A DNA stretch of 64,000 nt from [Clostridium] clostridioforme AGR2157 (lineage in GTDB: Bacteria > Bacillota > Clostridia > Lachnospirales > Lachnospiraceae). The position numbers and the translations under genes are program-made. Shown piece by piece: positions 63,458 through 64,000 of the stretch (its first letter is position 1; each line of letters opens with the position of its first letter). The notes below the pieces were generated by a model. That model worked only from the letters and a program-made list of their open reading frames with translations, was not told the DNA's origin and did no database searches. The stretch lies in assembly GCF_000424325.1 (NCBI RefSeq), contig NZ_AUJR01000030.1, forward strand, positions 1 through 64,000, in the 5' to 3' direction.

Positions 63458-63531
63458 GGAAGTATAGCTCAGCTGGGATGAGCGTTCGCCTCACACGCGA
63501 AAGGTCATGGGTTCGAGCCCCATTACTTCCA
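63458..63531 (+). tRNA. tRNA-Val (anticodon CAC)
   Basis: All arms pair: acceptor GGAAGTA/TACTTCC, D stem GCTC/GAGC, anticodon stem TTCGC/GCGAA with loop CTCACAC (anticodon CAC, reading GUG), T stem ATGGG/CCCAT with loop TTCGAGC. The discriminator is A. CCA is not encoded, so RNase Z and CCA-adding enzyme are needed. Confidence 0.95.
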
Positions 63532-63538
63532 TCTGTAC

Positions 63539-63583
63539 AAAACCCACGTAATTGCGAGAAACAACGTAATAGCGTGGGTTTTT
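63539..63583 (+). terminator. tRNA-Val terminator
   Basis: AACCCACG (63541-63548) pairs with CGTGGGTT (63573-63580); TTTTT follows. The loop is long (about 24 nt) and holds a second imperfect pairing. Confidence 0.7.
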
Positions 63584-63636
63584 GGTTGTCAAAAAATATT
63601 GCATTATCCTTATATGGGTATGGAAATACGCAAATA

Positions 63637-63668
63637 TATCACACGATATCACACGAAATATCACACGA
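63637..63668. repeat. Three short direct repeats (TATCACACGA)
   Basis: TATCACACGA occurs at 63637-63646, 63647-63656 and 63659-63668. Such iterated sites beside a tRNA 3' end can be arm sites of a recombinase or operator sites. A GCGGGT/ACCCGC hairpin (63674-63700) follows, with a short T-run. Confidence 0.65.
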
Positions 63669-63741
63669 AAATAGCGGGTCCGTTCACATCCGGTACCCGC
63701 CTTTATAATTTCTAGAATCCAAAAAACCATATCAATTCCTC

Positions 63742-63770
63742 TTGACTTCCCACGCATTGCGTGGTATAAT
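63742..63770 (+). promoter_or_regulatory. Promoter with a palindromic operator in the spacer
   Basis: TTGACT (63742-63747), 17 nt, TATAAT (63765-63770). The spacer holds a perfect palindrome CCACGCA-T-TGCGTGG (63750-63764). The promoter reads toward the partial gene at 63805, and a repressor bound there would block it. Confidence 0.75.
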
Positions 63771-63804
63771 CTATATATAAGATAAAGGACGGGGGAACAG
63801 AAAA

Positions 63805-64000
63805 ATGATGAAAAGAGCAGAGAATACAAAAGAAAAGAGAAGCGAATTGCACGGATACAATATCATGGTGGACCGCACTGATGTCCATAAGATTATCGCT
63901 TTCAAATTTACTCAAGAAATGACCGGAACTGAGAAACAGGTAGCATACGCAAGAGATATACTTGCTCAGAAGGTTTTCAAGACAGACGAAATGGCTGGAA
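63805..64000 (+). CDS. Unknown protein, N-terminal part (cut by window edge)
   Basis: Sixty-five residues are visible: a charged start (MMKRAENTKEKRSELHGYNI), then VDRTDVHKIIAFKFTQEM and EKQVAYARDILAQKVF. GGACGGGGG lies about 10 nt upstream and the promoter at 63742 is strong. The pattern is helical and polar, without a recognised motif. It may belong to an element integrated beside tRNA-Val. ATG 63808 is an equal alternative start. Confidence 0.55.
   Translation, partial: MMKRAENTKEKRSELHGYNIMVDRTDVHKIIAFKFTQEMTGTEKQVAYARDILAQKVFKTDEMAG

Noticed and set aside
63491-63829. Minus-strand ORF ending MGLEPMTFRV
   Set aside because: The ending is the antisense of the tRNA gene, a common false translation. 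The frame also crosses the tRNA terminator and the promoter at 63742.
1-64000. CRISPR array
   Set aside because: No run of evenly spaced repeats of 24-40 nt with unique spacers was seen; the short repeats at 42.5, 34.2 and 63.6 kb have two or three copies only.

Overview
The window comes from a low-to-mid-GC Firmicute, most likely a gut Lachnospiraceae of the Enterocloster (former Clostridium bolteae/clostridioforme) kind. This is inferred from the gene set: a complete Clostridium-order S10-spc-alpha ribosomal superoperon, a zinc-binding S14, a pyrophosphate-type phosphofructokinase, repeated choline-binding-type wall proteins, an ECF transporter module beside truA, and strong AGGAGG ribosome binding sites. 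No rRNA gene is present to settle the species. Nearly all housekeeping genes lie on the minus strand.

Layout. 0-0.3 kb: the start of an IS630-type transposase, cut by the window edge. 0.5-3.5 kb: ispD, tsaD, rnz. 3.7-12.3 kb: a sugar-acid locus. A minus-strand operon (kdgT-like permease, DUF1537 kinase, PdxA-type dehydrogenase) and two DeoR regulators lie opposite a plus-strand operon (RpiB-type isomerase, second triosephosphate isomerase, PPi-type phosphofructokinase). Both promoters carry the same TAACATTTT motif. The likely job is conversion of a four-carbon sugar acid such as D-threonate to dihydroxyacetone phosphate. 12.3-24.7 kb: rimI-tsaB-tsaE, tex, hom with a separate ACT protein, prfB with its programmed +1 frameshift, secA, and hpf. 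A tight cluster of DnaA boxes sits between secA and hpf. 24.8-29 kb: an NlpC/P60 wall hydrolase, trxB, a FabG-type reductase and a small wall-binding protein whose promoter has MerR-type geometry.

29-34.4 kb: a decayed mobile island just downstream of rpsI. It holds a broken tyrosine integrase, a MazF-like toxin, an intact AAA ATPase next to a frameshifted RloB (an AbiL-like defence pair), an XRE regulator and a broken zinc-ribbon gene. 34.4-38.8 kb: rpsI, rplM (behind a leader), truA, ecfT, ecfA2, ecfA1. 39-41.7 kb: two paralogous wall-binding protein genes and a dead third copy, interrupting the usual rplQ-ecfA1 neighbourhood. 41.9-58.8 kb: the ribosomal superoperon, read from rpsJ down to rplQ, with secY, adk, map, infA, rpmJ and rpoA. 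59-64 kb: another wall-binding protein, an rRNA-type methyltransferase, a subtilisin-like protease, a gutted adenine deaminase gene, tRNA-Val(CAC), and the start of an unknown gene in what may be another element.

Two candidates stand out as possible undescribed biology. One is the dual-operon sugar-acid locus, which joins a threonate-type kinase/dehydrogenase pair to tetrose-type isomerases and a PPi phosphofructokinase under a common operator. The other is the DnaA-box cluster, which does not look like oriC. All coordinates and motifs were read by eye; no database search was run.
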